Position numbers and translations under genes: made by a program. The notes under the pieces are model-generated. The model had not been told where the DNA came from, made no database searches, and was given only the letters and a program-made list of their open reading frames with translations. Of a DNA stretch of 64,000 nucleotides, positions 49,101 through 56,190 are shown in pieces (position 1 is the stretch's first letter; the number at the start of each line of letters is the position of its first letter). Source of the DNA: Hyperoodon ampullatus (taxonomy: Eukaryota; Chordata; Mammalia; Artiodactyla; Ziphiidae); NCBI GenBank assembly GCA_949752795.1, contig OX457064.1:41908368-41972367 (forward strand), in the 5' to 3' direction.

Positions 49101-50954
49101 GAACTTAATTTCCTTTTTATAAAGGACTAAAGTGAATAAATTTATGCCAGACTCCTCTGTTTGCCATGCCCTGTGCTACAGACTTCCATCTTACTCTTGC
49201 AAGAGGCTTTCCAAGAAGCCATTCCTGACTCCATTTCACACAAAAAAGGGGAACTGGGGGCAGTTTAAGAAACATGTCCAAATTCATAAAAACTAAGTCT
49301 TGGCTGTTTTCAAGCCTAAGGATATTCAGAGTATTTGAATTCTCTAAATTGATTCCTCTTACAGGGTAAAAAAAATCCAGGGCAAAAAACATTCTAAATC
49401 TGAGTCCAGAACAGCAGTGCTCTTTGGTATTTTTTTTTCTCTTCCCAAACATGCACAGATAGTTTATAAACTATGAACTCACCATACCCCCACATCACAC
49501 AGCAAGTAGCAGAGGAGTTGAGTAATTTTCACCTTTCTAAAATTACTGAACTCTACATACACACAAAAAGTTACTGCCAAACTTAATACAAAGAACTGTA
49601 TTCATCCACTCCCGCCCCGCCCAACCCCCTTGGTTTTCTGAGAAGCTCAGCATTGTCTATTAATGGCAGCGGGGGCAGGGCTGTATTTGTTCCACTCAAT
49701 TGTTTATAATTTCCTAGAGAAGCATTACTCTTCAAAATTTAAGTTTGGGACATGTTATTTCCTACAAATTACGCCACTTCTCCTTTATTTCAGGCAGCTG
49801 TCACATTTCTTTTTTTCATTTCCTCCCTGTGCATTGTGTATTTTAAATTCCTTTCACTTTTTTACACCTCTTACTTCAATTTGACACTTTATATACATCC
49901 TTAACTTCTGTCTAAGGCATCTTGCTTTCATTTTTAAAAGTGATGTACCCAGGATAATGCTGCCCTCTTGATCCATCTTTCGTTTAAATAAGACTATGTA
50001 TCTTTTTTTTCAAGTGAGAATATACAGTGCAAAAAAATAAAAAAAGAACAGTTCACCCTGCGAATCAGTGAATCACTAGTCTAGTCTTATCAGGAACACG
50101 ATACATTTTTCTTCTAAGGTTTGGAAGTTTAGTTTTTCTACAGTTTCAGAAATACAATGTTAAGAGGGAGACACTACACTTTAAAGGCCTGGTTATTTTA
50201 TAAGTACTATAGATATTACCTTTACAAACGGAGGGGAAAAAATTGTAATGTGAAGATGCCTGCATGAAATCATTGATTTTTTTTTTCCCCAAATAGCCAT
50301 GTAAGTTTACACTTACATGAAAACAAGCAAACTGCTAAGCTTTCTAGCTATATCTGGAATGAATGTAATTATTACTCAAGATCAACATTTTGCATTTCCC
50401 TCGATTGAACCATAGTTCATCCCACAAAGTGAGGATTTTTTTTCTATCTGTTAATAGTTAATTGCTTCTTCTTTTGTTATTCATCCTTTCTGGAGTATTA
50501 AATCATGTTTTTGTTTATTTCTTTCTCTGCCCTTCCAATCTGGGATGGTGAAGATGAGTTGTTGGTTTCTTTTAAGCTGAGATGTAGTTGACAGAACAAC
50601 CTCACATTAGTTTCAGGTGTACAACACAACGATTGGATATTTGTATCTCTTGCGAAATGCTCACCACACTAAGTCTAGTTACCATCCGGCACTGCACATA
50701 AGGATGGGATTTCTCTTCCATGTTTCCCTTAGGTGGCTGGAGAGAGATACGTCTACAAATTTGTATGTGATCCAGAAGCCCTCTTCTCCATGGCCTTTCC
50801 AGATAATCAGCGCCCACTGCTGAAGACAGACATGGAGCGTCATATCAACGAAGAGGACACGGTGCCTCTGTCCCACTTTGACGAGAGCATGGCCTATATG
50901 CCAGAAGGGGGCTGCTGCAACCCTCACCCCTATAACGAAGGCTACGTGTATTAA
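8302..50954 (+). CDS. ETV1: ETV1 (ER81), PEA3-subfamily ETS transcription factor; last eight coding exons, 5' end outside window
   Basis: ETV1 is a nuclear transcription factor that binds GGAA-core DNA through an ETS domain and activates RTK/MAPK-responsive genes. Eight exons (130, 189, 248, 69, 69, 170, 102 and 222 nt) join in one frame. They give 398 codons plus stop, preceded by two bases of a split Leu codon, so they are residues 80-477 if numbered as human ETV1. Visible marks include IKKE at K89, FKQE at K228 and IKQE at K257 and K317 (SUMO consensus). There are also SP/TP sites (S94, T139, T143, S146), RRQLSEP (S191), RQMSEP (S216) and an ETS domain at about 335-415 with R391 and R394 in the recognition helix. 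Seven internal junctions follow GT-AG, counting acceptors and donors, except the donor after 34654, which reads TT. The acidic N-terminal domain is upstream of the window. Identification rests on my knowledge of the family, not a search. Confidence 0.97.
8646..8970 (-). mobile_element. CHR-type tRNA-derived SINE (long form), antisense
   Basis: The head is at the right end (ACCATCAGGGAAGCCCC) and a T/G-rich tail at the left. The interior is an array of AGTAGTTGTGGC-type segments, typical of the older long CHR subfamily. It starts about 215 bp after an ETV1 exon. Confidence 0.9.
9061..9200 (+). mobile_element. Short tRNA-derived SINE with AAAT tail
   Basis: The tRNA-like head (GGACTTCCCTGGCCGTCCAG) and the B-box-like GGTTCAATCCC are followed by AGAACTAAGATCCTACATGC and an (AAAT)n tail. 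It lies about 90 bp from the preceding element in the opposite orientation, making a head-to-head inverted pair. Confidence 0.88.
9242..9262. repeat. (GA)n simple repeat
   Basis: A run of about ten GA units follows an A-rich stretch. Confidence 0.9.
9871..10165 (-). mobile_element. Cetartiodactyl LINE-1 3' end, antisense
   Basis: It opens with a degenerate T tract, then GAAGTATAGTTGATGTACAA, GTTGTACAGTATGTCCTTG and CTGGTAACCGCTCGTTTG. This order matches the antisense LINE-1 3' UTR found elsewhere in this window (12425-12682). Confidence 0.85.
11683..11895 (+). mobile_element. CHR-2-type SINE with perfect target duplication
   Basis: A complete element runs from GGGCTTCCCTGGTGGTGCAG to GAGGCCCGCGTACCACC and a poly(A) tail. 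It is flanked by AGAATAGATGGA at 11671-11682 and 11896-11907. The intact duplication shows a young insertion. Confidence 0.97.
12218..12406 (+). CDS. ETV1: ETV1 coding exon, residues 122(part)-185(part)
   Basis: The acceptor is CTTGGGTAG and the donor is CACAG|GTAACT. T completes Ser122 and the exon ends with AG of Arg185. It encodes [18 protein letters not shown] and a Ser/Pro/Thr-rich stretch with MAPK-type sites T139, T143 and S146, and ends SSYPMDH. Compared with human as I recall it, changes cluster here (SAHTSKP for [14 protein letters not shown] for SQSIPDS), which fits a disordered, weakly constrained segment. A LINE-1 copy starts 18 bp into the next intron, and its target duplication includes the donor itself. 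Confidence 0.95.
12407..16688 (+). other. ETV1 intron
   Basis: It begins GTAACT and ends TTCCCAG. Apart from the LINE-1 insert at 12425-12682 and the A/C-rich patch after it, no repeat family is recognised in 12730-16688. That leaves roughly 4 kb of apparently unique sequence, with a GC-richer patch around 14380-15020. No spliced or open coding structure is convincing there. Confidence 0.8.
12425..12682 (-). mobile_element. 5'-truncated LINE-1 inserted 18 bp after an ETV1 exon
   Basis: The antisense LINE-1 3' end reads GGAGTATAGTTGATTTACAA, then GTTATACAGTAGGTCCTTAT. It is flanked by a 19-bp repeat GGTAACTGCAAGTACCATT at 12406-12424 and 12683-12701. The left copy contains the last exon base and the splice donor; the right copy is a second, decoy donor sequence. 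Part of the match (GGTAA) may come from LINE-1 microhomology, because the element itself has GGTAAC at this point. Confidence 0.9.
16689..16936 (+). CDS. ETV1: ETV1 coding exon, residues 185(part)-268(part), phospho- and SUMO-regulated region
   Basis: The acceptor is TTATTTCCCAG and the donor is GATTCAG|GTAGGC. A completes Arg185 and the final G begins Glu268. The exon encodes [12 protein letters not shown], with S191, and [10 protein letters not shown], with S216; both are known RSK/MSK/PKA target sites in the ETV1 family. It also encodes two SUMO motifs, FKQE (K228) and IKQE (K257). It is the largest internal exon in the window and almost identical to the human protein as I know it, with G244 where I recall Ser. 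Reading past the donor reaches a stop within a few codons. Confidence 0.96.
18978..19050. repeat. AT/CA-rich low-complexity stretch
   Basis: Alternating TATATA and CACACA blocks run between unique flanks. Confidence 0.8.
19281..19647. repeat. Ancient interspersed repeat, copy B
   Basis: It shares ACAGTTCTACAGGCTGGGAA, GAGGCCTCTCTTCCTGGC and GGGGGACACGATCATTCAG with the family at 3917-4332 in the same order. Diverged. Confidence 0.7.
21175..21360 (+). repeat. Possible L1M 3' UTR fragment
   Basis: The phrase AATATTATGCAGCCATTAGA followed by AAATATTTAGTGAAATGAGA is typical of old L1M tails. Only a fragment is recognisable. Confidence 0.45.
22170..22370 (-). repeat. Weak MIR-like fragment
   Basis: The stretch includes ATTGTACAGATAAAATGTCC and later ACAGCCAAAACCAGAACCAA, echoing reverse-complement MIR. 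It is strongly diverged. Confidence 0.4.
22472..22682 (-). mobile_element. CHR-2 SINE, antisense, with target duplication
   Basis: A poly(T) tail at the left is followed by GCGGTACGCGGGCCTCTCAC, and the head GCCACCAGGGAAGCCC closes the element. It is flanked by TTGCCTATGTCTTTT at about 22457-22471 and 22683-22697. Confidence 0.96.
23218..23345 (+). mobile_element. Short tRNA-derived SINE
   Basis: Head GGGACTTCCCTGGCGGTCCA, B box GGTTCGATCCC, then GAACTAAGATCCCACATACT and an A-rich tail. It is the older short subfamily, like those at 9061 and 62420. Confidence 0.92.
23731..24028 (-). mobile_element. Long-form CHR SINE, antisense
   Basis: An (ATTT)n tail lies at the left, then TTGGCTGTGTTGGGTCTTCG, the CHR body and the head CCACCAGGGAAGCCCCC. 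Flanks AGAAGATTTT and GGAGGATTTT suggest an imperfect target duplication. Confidence 0.93.
26369..26412. repeat. (AC)22 microsatellite
   Basis: Twenty-two uninterrupted AC dinucleotides end at ACGC. It is likely length-polymorphic. Confidence 0.98.
27510..27720 (+). repeat. MIR SINE
   Basis: The order TTACCTCTTTTGTCCTCAG, TTTCCTCATTCATGGAAAGG and GTAAGGATTAAATATGA follows the MIR core and 3' part. Confidence 0.75.
28420..28455. repeat. A-rich (AAAAG)n repeat
   Basis: A run of A is followed by four AAAAG units. Confidence 0.9.
28585..28685. repeat. L2-like fragment
   Basis: CAAGCACTATTCTAGGCATA followed by TTTCTGTCCTCAAAGTC parallels the L2 phrase for 'gcactgttctaggcgc ... tgccctca'. Short and diverged. 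Confidence 0.4.
30861..31092 (+). mobile_element. CHR-2 SINE with A/TAA tail and target duplication
   Basis: A full element from GGGCTTCCCTGGTGGTGCAG to GTGTACTGC, then poly(A) and about ten AAT/TAA units. It is flanked by AATAATAAGTACCTTA at 30845-30860 and 31093-31108. The trinucleotide run continues into the right duplication. Confidence 0.96.
31068..31100. repeat. (TAA)n microsatellite at SINE tail
   Basis: Uninterrupted TAA units join the SINE poly(A) tail to the target duplication, which itself begins AATAATAA. Confidence 0.95.
31110..31320 (-). repeat. MIR SINE, antisense
   Basis: ATTCCCATTTTACAGATGTG followed by GAGTTAAGAGGTGTTAAATA and CCAGGTCTCTTAGA is reverse-complement MIR in order. 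Confidence 0.75.
33700..33840 (-). repeat. Partial MIR-like fragment, antisense
   Basis: TAAAGTCATGTAGCTTTATT followed by GTGAAGGACTTGAATTTTAA and TTGTCTCTTAATC follows reverse-complement MIR; diverged. Confidence 0.5.
34586..34654 (+). CDS. ETV1: ETV1 23-codon exon, residues 268(part)-291(part), with a non-GT 3' boundary
   Basis: A strong acceptor (TTTCCTCTTGCAG) is followed by 69 nt. They encode [15 protein letters not shown] and end HPSRTE, with a last base G that must start Gly291 (G|GC). The next bases are TTAAGTTTTCC, so the intron would begin TT; a normal donor here would read GAAG|GTAAGT. The only adjacent GT is one base earlier (GAA|GTTAAG), and its use shifts the frame. Skipping this exon joins GATTCAG to GCTGC in frame (Asp-Ser-Gly-Cys) and gives a 454-residue protein. 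The coding sequence itself is intact and matches ETV1 throughout. Whether this animal includes the exon cannot be told from DNA alone. Confidence 0.85.
34655..34660 (+). other. Apparent loss of canonical splice donor (TT at intron +1/+2)
   Basis: The six bases after the frame-defined exon end read TTAAGT, which equals consensus GTAAGT with T at +1. Every other donor in this gene in the window begins GTAA, GTAG or GTGA. A weak GT overlaps one base upstream at 34654-34655, and GTAAAT lies at 34681. Both would put the next exon out of frame. A base-call or assembly error is a real alternative. Confidence 0.7.
34661..36251 (+). other. ETV1 intron after the 23-codon exon
   Basis: The intron ends normally (CCCCCACAG) but its first two bases (34655-34656) are TT. 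A minus-strand MIR lies at about 35950-36145, ending some 100 bp before the next exon. The rest is unique AT-rich sequence with nothing recognised. Confidence 0.8.
35950..36145 (-). repeat. MIR SINE, antisense
   Basis: CCATGTGCTAGGCAGTGTTC, TTTAATCCTCACAACAACCC, CATTTTATAGATGAGGAGAC and TGTCCAAGGTCACGGAG give an almost complete reverse-complement MIR about 100 bp before an ETV1 exon. Confidence 0.88.
36252..36320 (+). CDS. ETV1: ETV1 coding exon, residues 291(part)-314(part), segment before the ETS domain
   Basis: The acceptor is TTTCCCCCCACAG and the donor is AAATTCGATG|GTAGGT. GC completes Gly291 and the final G begins Gly314. It encodes [22 protein letters not shown], which lies in the region that autoinhibits DNA binding in PEA3-type ETS factors. 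The VVPEKFD core resembles the Val-Pro degron read by COP1, but that assignment is my inference. Like the preceding exon it is 69 nt with the same phase at both ends, so either can be skipped without a frame change. Confidence 0.95.
38105..38294 (-). mobile_element. CHR-2 SINE, antisense, tail lost
   Basis: It starts GTACGCGGGCCTCTCACTGT and ends at the head CACCAGGGAAGCCC, with only a short T-rich stretch where the tail should be. It stands 96 bp before a second copy in the same orientation. Confidence 0.95.
38391..38597 (-). mobile_element. CHR-2 SINE, antisense, with short target duplication
   Basis: A poly(T) tail, GCGGTACATGGGCCTCTCAC and the head CACCAGGGAAGCCC. It is flanked by ATTCCAC at 38384-38390 and 38598-38604. 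With the plus copy at 39921 it brackets an ETS exon. Confidence 0.95.
39616..39785 (+). CDS. ETV1: ETV1 coding exon, residues 314(part)-370, first half of the ETS domain
   Basis: The acceptor is TTTTTTAATTTAG and the donor is GAAGAG|GTGAGT. GA completes Gly314. The exon carries the SUMO motif DIKQE (K317), the PKA-type site RRGS (S334) and the start of the ETS winged helix: [13 protein letters not shown] (helix 1), then [14 protein letters not shown] (beta strands 1 and 2) and IEPEE leading into helix 2. It is identical to human as I know it. CHR SINEs lie on both sides: two in minus orientation upstream (38105-38294, 38391-38597) and one in plus orientation 135 bp downstream (39921). Confidence 0.97.
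39921..40133 (+). mobile_element. CHR-2 SINE with perfect target duplication, 135 bp after an ETS exon
   Basis: Head GCCTCCCTGGTGGCGCAGTG, full body, poly(A). It is flanked by AAAAGGTGGGCCA at 39908-39920 and 40134-40146. The first head bases are altered (cagcctcc for gggcttcc). Confidence 0.97.
40856..41114 (-). mobile_element. Long-form CHR SINE, antisense, with target duplication
   Basis: The T-rich tail, GGTTGAGGCATGCAGGATCT, repeated AGTTGTGGCA segments and the head CCACCAGGGAAGTCCC are present. It is flanked by AAGCCTACT at 40847-40855 and 41115-41123. Confidence 0.95.
43211..43439 (-). mobile_element. Young 5'-truncated LINE-1, antisense, with target duplication
   Basis: TTATTGGAGTATAATTGCTT opens the antisense 3' UTR, and CTCTAGGTGGTCACAAAGCA marks a cetacean-type LINE-1 subfamily. 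It is flanked by GGTACCTTGG at 43201-43210 and 43440-43449. Confidence 0.93.
43585..43791 (-). mobile_element. CHR-2 SINE, antisense, with perfect target duplication
   Basis: A (TTTTG)n tail, the CHR-2 body and the head CCACCAGGGAAGCCC are flanked by AAGTTTCAATCTTTT at 43570-43584 and 43792-43806. The body has a short deletion around CCATGGGCCCAG. Confidence 0.97.
45791..45892 (+). CDS. ETV1: ETV1 coding exon, residues 371-404, ETS recognition helix
   Basis: The acceptor is TTGGTGGCAG and the donor is CAAAAG|GTGAGC; both ends are in phase 0. It encodes [19 protein letters not shown] followed by [15 protein letters not shown]. This is the DNA-reading helix 3 of the ETS fold; R391 and R394 are the invariant arginines that contact the GGAA core. 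There are no differences from human as I recall it. Loss of this exon would remove DNA binding. Confidence 0.97.
47240..47350 (+). repeat. Partial MIR 3' end
   Basis: GTGATTATTAAATGAAGTAA followed by TGTACCTGGCGCAAAAG and CAACAAATGGTAGCT follows the MIR 3' half. Confidence 0.65.
48095..48530 (+). mobile_element. L1M-type 3' UTR remnant
   Basis: ATTATGCAGTCCTTTAAAAA, then TGGTTATTTCTGGTTGATAT and AATTTTCTTCCAATATCCCT follow the order of an old sense-strand L1M tail. Confidence 0.55.
50570..50700 (-). mobile_element. Old LINE-1 3' end, antisense, abutting the last ETV1 acceptor
   Basis: AGCTGAGATGTAGTTGACAG, TTTCAGGTGTACAACACAAC, GCTCACCACACTAAGTCTAG and TACCATCCGGCACTGCACAT match an antisense L1M 3' end. 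It stops about 30 bp before the exon, so the branch point may lie in or against it. Confidence 0.85.
50733..50954 (+). CDS. ETV1: ETV1 terminal coding exon, residues 405-477 and stop
   Basis: The acceptor is CATGTTTCCCTTAG. The exon starts [18 protein letters not shown], which completes the ETS domain (strand 4), continues through the C-terminal inhibitory and activation tail, and ends [11 protein letters not shown] with TAA at 50952-50954. The C-terminal length matches the family. The acceptor tract lies directly against an antisense LINE-1 remnant (about 50570-50700). Confidence 0.97.
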   Translation: MAGERYVYKFVCDPEALFSMAFPDNQRPLLKTDMERHINEEDTVPLSHFDESMAYMPEGGCCNPHPYNEGYVY

Positions 50955-53495
50955 CACAAGTGACAGTCAAGGGCCTCCTCGCGCCTCTCCTCTTTTGCAA
51001 GATGCAGAGAATCTCTGAATTCTCTTCAATCTTTGTCTGATTTTTGTTGTTTGTATTTTATTTTTAAATAATAATACACAAAAAGGGGCTTTTCCTGTTG
51101 CATTATTCTATGGTCTGCCATGGACTGTGCACTTTATTTGAGGGTGGGTGGGAGTAATCTAAACATTTATTCTGTGTAACAGGAAGGTAATGGGTGAATG
51201 GGAGGGGGGGATTAGGGGATTACTTTTTACTTAGGCTTGGGATGGGGTCCTACAGGTTTTAAGTATGATGAAGCTCTATCATGTTGATTTGATTTCATAA
51301 CAACCTAGAAAATGTTCATTTCCTCTGGGTGTCTATAGTACACAGTTAATTCACATTGTGTAAATATCCACTTGGAGACTATTTGCCTTGGGCATTTTCC
51401 CCTATCATTTCTGAGTCTCTGCAAGGTGTACAAAAAAAAAAACTACTGTAAAAGGCAGTTTAATTGTTAGAAATGACTGTTTTTGCACCTCTTGTAAAAA
51501 GGTATCTAGAGATTGCATTTGCTGCTTTTTGTTTCGTTTTGCTTTATATATGACTCATAGAGGGTAACCATAAAATGGGTAATTCTCTCTGAAGTTGAGT
51601 AATCACCATGACTGTAAATGAGGGGCACAATTTTGGACTCTGGCTCCAAACTGAGTCACAGGCCAGTAGCAGTATACGTATCTGGTGCCACCTTGCTCTT
51701 TAGATACAAATCATACTGTTGTTAAAGTATTTTGAAGCTCATTTCAGTTAAATAATGATATTTTTCAGGGTCCTTTGAGATCTTCATTTAAATGTTAAAT
51801 CTGGGATCACAATGAAGCAAAAAATATCTGTCTCCTTTCGCTTCCTTCAGTACATAAAAACATTATTTAATCAATAAGAATTAACTGTACTAAATCATAT
51901 AATATGCTGTTCTAGATACAGCAAGCACTCCTTAAGAAAAATATCCAATACACTAAATAGGTACTATAGTAATTTTTAGACATGGTACCCATTGATATGC
52001 ATTTAAACCTTTTACTGCTGTGTTATGTTGAAACATATATAAATATTAGATAATGCTAATGCTTCTGCTGCTGTCTTTTCTGTAATATTCTCTTTCATGC
52101 TGAATTTACTATGACCATTTATAAGCAATGCAGTTAACTACAGATAGTATTTCAGGACAAAATAGATGACTCGAACCATTTATTGCTTAAAAAATAGCTT
52201 ATGCCATGGTATGCTATAAGCAGCTTTTATGCACATTGACAAAATGAAGAGTAAGCTTCAGCTTGCTAAGGGAAACTGTGGAAAATTTTGTAACTTTTGG
52301 TGAAATGCAAAATTATTTACAAACTGTCAAAGGATATGAGGAAGTTGCTGTATGACATAGTGCTGGCACTGGTACTATCCATCATCTTGTTTTGGACACT
52401 CGTGTAAATGTGATTGGATTGTTTGAAAGAAGATTTAAAGATTTAAAGTTTCAAAGGTTTTTGTTTTGGTTTTGTTTTGCATTTGGAGAAAATACTGAAA
52501 GCAGGGTATAACAAAACCATAAGTGAATGGTGTTACAGTATCTCTGAAGAGCTTGCTAAAGTGATTCAAGCAAGAAACACGAATTTTGTTCACTCCATCA
52601 ATATCCCAGAGGAACAAAAATTTTTAAAGAATCAGTAGCAAAATTTTTTAAAAAGTCCTAAACACAAAGCCAAAATCGACTTATAAAAGCTTTTCATGAT
52701 GAACACAGGAAAAATTGTTGAAAGATGATCTCCTGGCTACCCATTTTCCAACATGTCATGGATCACAACTCATGTCTTTAAATTGAACAGTTATTGGGAA
52801 ACCCACATACCATAATCAATACCTCTCACATTTAATCCTACAAAAGAAAAAAAACATATTCTAATTTCAACATATCTATGTAACCTGTGATTTCAATGCT
52901 TGTTCTACATTTACATTATATAGCATTAGGCCCATTATGGGCTAATAAATATGCCTTAAAAATCAGAACTTTTTTCCCCCACTTTGCTCATGTGGCCATT
53001 TACAGCACGTAGAATAAAAACAGATTTTAAAATATTCAGCTAAAGTTTTACTGGCAAGAGAATTGACACATTTGGAGAAATTGAAGGAGAAATTGAAAGT
53101 GGGTTCTTAAAATATGTTCTAAATGAAAATTATATTGAGTATTCTTTTTCTTCTCTCTTTTTCTTTTATTCTTTTAAAACTTCTAGTTCTAGTCTGACAG
53201 TGAGAAAATTGGGCTATGAGTTATTTTAAGGAATCAAGGAAGAATTGGTATTGATTATATAATATTTAAGGACAAATTATATATTTTGCTGTTTACGGTA
53301 CTAACTCACTGAATGAAGTAAGTAATTGGCCAACATTAAGTATATTTCTCATACAGAAGGGTTCAAGACATTGCATTATAAATTCTTGGGAAATGTATCT
53401 AAATTTTTTTTTTTTGGTTCTGTTCTTATTCTACTTTTTGTTTGGTTGTATTTTTATTTTCAGATAGATTAATAAATCTGGCAGCTGATTTCTGC
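50955..53495 (+). other. ETV1: ETV1 3' untranslated region
   Basis: This AT-rich stretch follows the ETV1 stop with no recognisable interspersed repeat, as expected for a constrained 3' UTR. It has several ATTTA-like and poly(U)-rich stretches. Possible earlier poly(A) signals are AATAAA at 52944 and AATAAA within AGAATAAAAAC near 53010. The end is placed after the 53471 signal; the true end could be elsewhere. Confidence 0.7.
53471..53476 (+). promoter_or_regulatory. Probable ETV1 poly(A) signal AATAAA
   Basis: AATAAA is followed 15-25 bases later by a CA/GA cleavage context (TCTGCAAGA) and then a U/GU-rich element (TTCTTGTGTTTTG). This is the strongest signal-plus-downstream combination in the presumed 3' UTR. 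Alternative signals at 52944 and about 53010 lack as clear a GU-rich element. Confidence 0.6.
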
Positions 53496-53814
53496 AAGAT
53501 TCTTGTGTTTTGAATTTCTAATTGAATTGGCTATTCAAACATAGAAATCAACAACATAACATTTTCCTTCAACTTGGTAAAGGAAACTAAAAGAATTATC
53601 TCCCCTCATGTTTGCTGCCTTTTGATGCTAATACCCAACAGACTAATTACAACAAAGAATGTCACCTCTCCAATAACTAACGAAAGATGATTTTCTTTAA
53701 GTTATGCCTATAAAAATGCTTAAAAATAAAAATTCACACAGCTGACAGTGCAGAGCAGTTTTCTCAAATTATAGAAAGTTTTTGGGGGACACTTAATTGA
53801 AACTCCTTTTTATA

Positions 53815-54335
53815 GATTTTTATCAGTTTCTTGTAGATGCTATAACAAATTACCACAAATTTAATAAAGCAACACAAATTTATCCTCTTTTAGTTCTAGA
53901 GATCAGAAGTCCAAAATGAGTCTAAAGGGGCTAAAATCAAGGTGTCTGTAGGGCTGGTTCCTTCTGGAGGGAAGAATCCCATCCTTACTTCTACTTTTAG
54001 AAGCTATTGTCATTTTTTTTTTTTTTTTTTTTATTGTCATTTCTGGCTCCTGGCTCCTGGCTTCCTTACTCCAATCTCTGCTTCTGTAGTCACATCTCTT
54101 TTTCCTATACTGTAGTCAAATCTTCCTTGGCCTATCTCTTACAAGGATATCTGTGATTACATTTAGGGTCTACCCAGATAACCCAGGATAATCTCCCCAT
54201 CTCAAGATCTTTAACTTAATCACATCTTTGACGTCCCTTTTGCCAGGTAAGTTATCATTCACAGGGATCAGGACACAGGTAAGGGGCATGGAGGAAAAGG
54301 GGTGGCTGTCATTCAACTTACCACACAGATGAAGA
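53815..54335. repeat. Ancient interspersed repeat, copy C, interrupted by poly(T)
   Basis: TAACAAATTACCACAAATTT, AGATCAGAAGTCCAAAATGA and TAACCCAGGATAATCTCCCC follow the order seen at 3917-4332. A 16-T insert with an 11-bp duplication breaks it at 54016-54031. Confidence 0.65.
54016..54031 (-). mobile_element. Poly(A)-only insertion with 11-bp target duplication
   Basis: Sixteen T residues are flanked by TATTGTCATTT at 54005-54015 and 54032-54042. It reads as a LINE-mediated insertion whose body was wholly 5'-truncated. Slippage on a pre-existing duplication is the alternative. Confidence 0.6.
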
Positions 54336-56107
54336 CACTGTGTATTAAAAATACTGATTGACTTACGTATGGACAAAAATGTTCTTATTGATGGATCTAG
54401 GGTGAGAAATTACTGAAGAACATTTTTGTTTACCATTGAGATGGTCTCACTTTACTCTGCATAAAAGGTAATGAAAGCATTCTATGTTAAAGTTCACCTA
54501 CTCCACTAAAGCATCTGATAATCACATAGAGCTTTTAGATTATTTAATTCCCCCACATGTAAAAATTATGTAATGAGAGAAAACATGGTGTGATAATTAC
54601 AGAGTTATAGCATAGTTAATTATGTTATCCAAGTCAGATTATTTTTTTTAATATAAATTTCTTTTGGTGCTAATATGGGTTGTTACTATACAACCTTAAC
54701 ATCTACAAGTTATTACTGTTTAATAAAGAATGATATGTAGAATATGTTACTCAAAAGAACAATTTTAAAATATGAGTCAACTTATGTTTATATGACAAGG
54801 AAAGAAATCTATTACCAGATGTTTTAGCATTTGACCAGATCATAGATGCTTCTAAAATGAATGTTCTATCAGGCAGCATTTTCAGAGCCTATAATGACAA
54901 AACATTACAGAGGGGAAGACCATTTGAATGTTTCTTACTTGGTATCTCAAAAGAGAAAAACTGAAATTTGAAAATAAGAAATGAGTGAGCTATTTTCCAG
55001 TTGCAGTTTGATATGAGGAAGGGGAAAAATAAAATTGTAAGAAAAAAATAAAGATGGGTAAAAATAATAGAAGGAAGTTGAAGGCAAATGAACATATTGA
55101 GCAATTGTGGTAAGAATTACATAAAAGCCAAGTTTCCATAAGATATCAGTGTTGGACATGATCCTGAAGAATTAGGCTCAATTTACTCAGAACTCAACTA
55201 GTACATACTTTTAGGACTTAGCTTTTTTTTTTCTTCTTTTTTTTTTTAATATATGAGCCTTCTTCAGAAAGATTTATTTATTAAAAAAACTTGATGGAAA
55301 ATTATAGTTTAAGAAGAGGAGAATTTGATCAGAGTAGTGGATGCCTTTACTGAAAAATATTGACAATTTTAGAATGTTCCATTAAAAGTATACATAGAAT
55401 AGCTGTGGTTTATAAACTCATATGTAAGATAGGGTTGTTATTTTTCTTTTTCTTTTTGCATATAGACTCCAATATTCTTATTTAGTTCCATCCTAAAATT
55501 ATGTTTCTGTGGAGAAGAAATTTTTAATTCACTGGGATGTATTAAAATTATACTTACAGTTTGAGAAAACATTCCATGAAGTTTATGTGATTATAGCAAA
55601 TAAAATATGCTCAAAATTTAAATCTAAAATAAAAGCCCAGAAACTGAAAATATTGCACTATTGTGATCACTCTGGGAGGTGGCACATGTAAAACTGATAA
55701 ATATCATCTAAGTTGTTGACTTGCTTTGAATCATTTTAATCATTTAATTTATGACCAGTGTACGTGAGTAGTGTTTTGCCCTCCTGTCACTTCCCACGTG
55801 TTATTCTTTTTCTGGTAATTTAGGTCCCAGGACACCTGATAAATATTTTTCTAGTACTGTGTTCTAATCTCTTTCAATACATTGTTTCACTTAATCTGTT
55901 CAGCAACTATATCAGGAAGAAATTTGGGGAAAGGAACTATCTAAATTATTTCAGTGACTCCCATGTGCCAGCCAGCGTGCATGTTTGACAGATGTTACTG
56001 CTTCCATCACTGATTGGCTTTGAGGAGAAGCTGAGGCTAAAGACAAAACCAGAATGTCATTGTGTTCAAAATGTCATGTGATCACTAGCAAATTCATAAA
56101 CGCTGAT

Positions 56108-56130
56108 TTTTTTTTTTTTTTTTTTTTTTT
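56108..56130. repeat. Poly(T) tract
   Basis: About 23 T residues with no recognisable element body on either side. Confidence 0.9.
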
Positions 56131-56190
56131 GTAACCTGGACCTAGCTACTTTCTTGATTTAAATTTTAAATAACTTAAAAATGTATGTAA

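Larger units (their letters stand above)
45893..50732 (+). other. Last ETV1 intron
   Basis: It begins GTGAGC and ends TTCCCTTAG. It holds a partial MIR (47240-47350), a plus L1M 3' end (48095-48530) and an antisense LINE-1 end (50570-50700). There are no CHR SINEs. Remaining stretches, including 45900-47230 and 48540-50560, show nothing beyond AT-rich unique sequence and short homopolymers. Confidence 0.8.
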
